Shown piece after piece: positions 57,101 to 64,000 of a stretch of 64,000 nt of DNA. Source of the stretch: Agilicoccus flavus (GTDB lineage Bacteria; Actinomycetota; Actinomycetes; Actinomycetales; Dermatophilaceae); NCBI RefSeq assembly GCF_014857905.1, contig NZ_JACYXE010000007.1, positions 124,001-188,000 of the forward strand, in the 5' to 3' direction. Under the pieces are notes generated by a model. The model did not search any database. It worked only from the letters and a program-made list of their open reading frames with translations, and was not told the origin of the DNA. The number at the start of each line of letters is the position of its first letter. Within the stretch, counting starts at the first letter, position 1. The translations under genes and the position numbers were made by a program.

Positions 57101-57760
57101 GAGTCCGCCACCCGCAGGACGCCGAGCGCGCCCGCCGGCCGCCCGGCCTCTCGGCCGCTCGGCACCTCGGATCCCGCTGCTGCCGCCGCGCGCCGTCGGG
57201 CCGTCCACCGGGGGTCGGTCCGCCGTCCGCGGTCCGCGCCGGCGGGGTCGGGGCCTGTGCACGGCCCCGGTGTCGGCCGCGGGGCGCGAAGGCTGGCGGC
57301 ATGACCTACGCACACCTGCCCACCGGCTGGGCCCAGCGGCCCGTCACCGACGCCGATCTCTTCGAGGACGTCGTGGATCTCGTCGTCCGGGAGGACTCCC
57401 GGATCCGGGGCTGCGTGTACCTCCTGCTGTGTCATTCGAGCGGCCGGGTGGCTCAACCGGTCGCCGTCGAGGACTGCCCCGTCCGCGAGGACCCGGATCG
57501 GGTGGTCGACGCGATGCGGGCCCTCTTCGCGCGCGCCGGCGACCGGTGGGGCGATCCGAGGGTCGTGCTCGTGGTCGGGCGCCCGGGCCCGGCCGCGCCC
57601 GACGCCGCCGACTTGCGCCTCCAGCGCGAGCTGCTGCGCGTGGCCCGGGACGCCGGGCTCGGCGTCATCGGCTTCGCCCTCGCCACTCCCGCCGGCGTCA
57701 CCGCCCTGGCCGCGGCGAACGCGATGGCCGAGCGGGCCGAGCCGACCGCCGAGCGGCGCG

Positions 57761-62107
<4,347 letters not shown>

Positions 62108-62168
62108 ACCCGCCGACCGGCCGGGTCGACGCGGGGCCGTGACGGTGCCGTGACGGGGCCCCGGCACG

Positions 62169-62208
62169 ACCGCGCCCGGCCACCTCGGGCGAGGCGACCG
62201 GGCGCGGT
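62169..62208. terminator. Bidirectional terminator hairpin
   Basis: Perfect 11-bp stem ACCGCGCCCGG / CCGGGCGCGGT with an 18-base loop, between convergent thiE and the acyl-CoA dehydrogenase gene. Confidence 0.75.
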
Positions 62209-62225
62209 CGATGCGGCGGGGCGGC

Positions 62226-64000
62226 TCAGAAGGCCGCCTCGGGGATGTCCATGAGGGCGTTGTCGGTGTGCACGGCGATGGAGCGCTCGCCGGCGATCTT
62301 CGGCAGCACGTTGCGCGCGAAGAAGCGGGCGGCGGCCACCTTGCCGGTGTAGAAGTTCGTGTCCGCCTCGCTCACGCCGCCCCGCTCGAGGGCGGCGAGC
62401 GCGACCTCCGCCTGGCGCAGCAGCAGCCAGCCGACGACGACGTCGCCCGCGCACAGCAGGAGGCGGGAGGTGTTCTGGCCGACCTTGTAGAGGTTCCTCG
62501 GGTCGTTGTCCTCGCCCGTGCGGGGGTCGGACTTCATCAGGTCGCCGACCATGTGACCGAGGATGGCCTGGGTGTCCTCGCCGGCCTTGCCGAGCAGGCG
62601 CCGCTCGACGGAGAGCGCCTCGGGCCCGTTCGTCACGAACTCCTGGATCTGCCCGGCCATGTGCCCGAGGGCGCCGCCCTTGTCGCGGATGATCTTGCGG
62701 AAGAAGAAGTCCTGGCCCTGGATCGCGGTCGTGCCCTCGTAGAGGGTGTCGATCTTCGCGTCGCGCACGTACTGCTCGATCGGGTAGTCGTCGAGGAAGC
62801 CCGAACCTCCGAGGGTCTGCAGCGACTCGGTGCCGAGCAGGACCCAGGCGCGCTCGGAGCCCACGCCCTTGACGAGCGGGAGCAGCAGGTCGTTGACGCG
62901 CGCGGCCATGCCGATCTCGGAGTCGGGCTCGACCTCGCCGCCGCCGCCGAGCTCGTGGCGGTCGACGACGTCCTGCAGCGAGGCGGTGTAGAGCACGAGG
63001 GCGCGCAGGCCCTCGGCGTACGACTTCTGCAGCATGAGGCTGCGGCGCACGTCGGGGTGGTGCGTGATGGGCACGCGCGGGGCGGACTTGTCGGCCATCT
63101 GCGTGAGGTCGGCGCCCTGGAGGCGGCTCTTCGCGTACTCGAGGGCGTTGAGGTAACCGGTCGAGAGCGTGGCGATCGCCTTGGTGCCGACCATCATCCG
63201 GGCGTACTCGATGATGACGAACATCTGCGCGATGCCGTCGGTGGAGTCGCCCACGAGGGTGCCGACGGCGGGCTCGAACTCGCCGAAACGCAGCTCGCAC
63301 GTCGTGCTGACCTTGAGGCCCATCTTGTGCTCGACGTTGGTCACGTACGCGCCGTTGCGCTCGCCGAGCTCGCCGGTCTCGAGGTCGACGTGGTACTTCG
63401 GCACGGCGAAGAGGGAAAGGCCCTTCGTGCCGGGGCCGGCCCCCTCGGGGCGGGCGAGGACGAGGTGGACGATGTTGTCCGACAGGTCGTGCTCGGCCGA
63501 GGTGATGAAGCGCTTGACGCCCGTGATGTTCCACGTGCCGTCGTCGTTCTTCGTCGCCCGCGTGCGGCCGGCGCCGACGTCGGAGCCGGCCTCGGGCTCG
63601 GTGAGCACCATCGTCGAGCCCCACTGCTTCTCGACCATGTGGGCGGCGAGCTTCTTCTGGTCCTCGGTGCCGAGGTCGTAGAGCACCTTCGCGAAGCCGA
63701 AGCCGGCCGAGTACATGTGCACGGCCGGGTTGGCGCCGAGCACCAGCTCGGAGACCGCCCAGCGCAGCGACGGCGGGACGACCGTGCCGCCGAGCTCGGC
63801 CGGCGCGGTGAGCATGCCCCAACCGCCGTCGACGTAGCTCTTGTACGAGCGCTTGAACGCCTCGGGCAGCGTCACCGAGTGGGTCTGCGGGTCGAAGATC
63901 GGGGGGTTGCGGTCGGAGTCGATGAGGCTGTCCGCGAGCTCGTTCTCGGCGAGGCGGGCCACCTCCGCGAGGATCTCGCGTGCGACGTCCGCGTCGACCT
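62226..64000 (-). CDS. Acyl-CoA dehydrogenase (5' end beyond window)
   Basis: At least 591 residues of an FadE-type flavoprotein. An in-frame ATG at 63962 exists, but the frame stays open to 64000 and the sequence before it ([20 protein letters not shown]) reads as the usual family N-terminus, so the true start lies outside. [16 protein letters not shown] (FAD/substrate binding), [20 protein letters not shown], and [16 protein letters not shown] with the catalytic Glu of YEGTTAIQ are present. The long C-terminal helical extension is that of the ~600-residue acyl-CoA dehydrogenases (DUF1974/AcdH C-terminal type) using long or branched acyl-CoAs. It would supply beta-oxidation, a possible source of PHA precursors. 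Confidence 0.93.
   Translation of the reverse strand, partial: VDADVAREILAEVARLAENELADSLIDSDRNPPIFDPQTHSVTLPEAFKRSYKSYVDGGWGMLTAPAELGGTVVPPSLRWAVSELVLGANPAVHMYSAGFGFAKVLYDLGTEDQKKLAAHMVEKQWGSTMVLTEPEAGSDVGAGRTRATKNDDGTWNITGVKRFITSAEHDLSDNIVHLVLARPEGAGPGTKGLSLFAVPKYHVDLETGELGERNGAYVTNVEHKMGLKVSTTCELRFGEFEPAVGTLVGDSTDGIAQMFVIIEYARMMVGTKAIATLSTGYLNALEYAKSRLQGADLTQMADKSAPRVPITHHPDVRRSLMLQKSYAEGLRALVLYTASLQDVVDRHELGGGGEVEPDSEIGMAARVNDLLLPLVKGVGSERAWVLLGTESLQTLGGSGFLDDYPIEQYVRDAKIDTLYEGTTAIQGQDFFFRKIIRDKGGALGHMAGQIQEFVTNGPEALSVERRLLGKAGEDTQAILGHMVGDLMKSDPRTGEDNDPRNLYKVGQNTSRLLLCAGDVVVGWLLLRQAEVALAALERGGVSEADTNFYTGKVAAARFFARNVLPKIAGERSIAVHTDNALMDIPEAAF

Overview
The window is 64 kb of very GC-rich DNA (about 72 %) from an actinobacterium. 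Supporting evidence is a 13E12-type DUF222/HNH protein, a mycothiol-type maleylpyruvate isomerase-fold protein, DUF5709 and DUF6458 proteins, SirA-type sulfite reductase, CopD-CtaG fusion, actinobacterial ThiO/ThiS/ThiG/ThiF operon and many start codons preceded at leaderless distance by a TANNNT box. A complete polyhydroxyalkanoate (PHA) island points to a PHA-storing Micrococcales lineage such as Dermatophilaceae/Intrasporangiaceae; that placement is inference. I see no tRNA, rRNA, CRISPR array, prophage or classical insertion sequence. Essentially all the sequence is chromosomal housekeeping or accessory metabolism.

Layout. 0-3 kb: tandem repeats, a DUF222-HNH endonuclease and a 0.75 kb non-coding repeat region. 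3-7 kb: divergent DinB / WYL-regulator pair with a palindromic operator, a small alpha/beta hydrolase and a quinone oxidoreductase. 7-15 kb: a glycan scavenging locus, with a secreted PIG-L deacetylase carrying a CBM9-like tail, a sugar ABC importer (binding lipoprotein and two permeases, no ATPase) and, divergently, a DeoR regulator overlapping a GH4 glycosidase. 15-17 kb: an isochorismatase-like hydrolase whose promoter carries nearly the same operator half as the WYL gene, then a GntR/membrane-protein pair. 17-22 kb: a fused alpha+beta glycyl-tRNA synthetase, an epoxide-hydrolase-type enzyme and DUF5709.

22-29 kb: PHA island: 3-hydroxybutyrate dehydrogenase, a phasin with a SAP-like DNA-binding tail, an XRE regulator, a small PhaE/PhaR-like subunit, class III-type PhaC with catalytic Cys, acetoacetyl-CoA reductase PhaB, a second small phasin-like protein and a second Cys-nucleophile PhaC/PhaZ-like protein. 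No thiolase (phaA) is present here. 29-37 kb: a membrane-anchored transglycosylase, HisC-type aminotransferase and a branched-chain-type 2-oxoacid dehydrogenase operon (E1alpha, E1beta, E2 with two nearly identical lipoyl domains). 37-39 kb: ohrR-ohr-gpx peroxide operon, a 15-bp tandem repeat and a 112-bp inverted-repeat element, a diverged relative of which lies at 22.1 kb.

39-50 kb: alpha/beta hydrolase, cation/proton antiporter, HelD-like RNA polymerase motor, GNAT acetyltransferase, mycothiol-dependent-type enzyme, CopD-CtaG, a saccharopine-dehydrogenase-like enzyme, an LLM flavin oxidoreductase and DUF6458. 50-57 kb: an assimilatory sulfate operon (Met8-like dehydrogenase, then sulfite reductase, cysH, cysC, cysD, cysN, cbiX) with translationally coupled junctions. 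57-62 kb: thiazole synthesis operon thiO-thiS-thiG-thiF under a TPP riboswitch, divergent from thiE; the two promoters share one overlapping -10 element. 62-64 kb: the 3' part of an acyl-CoA dehydrogenase gene running off the window.
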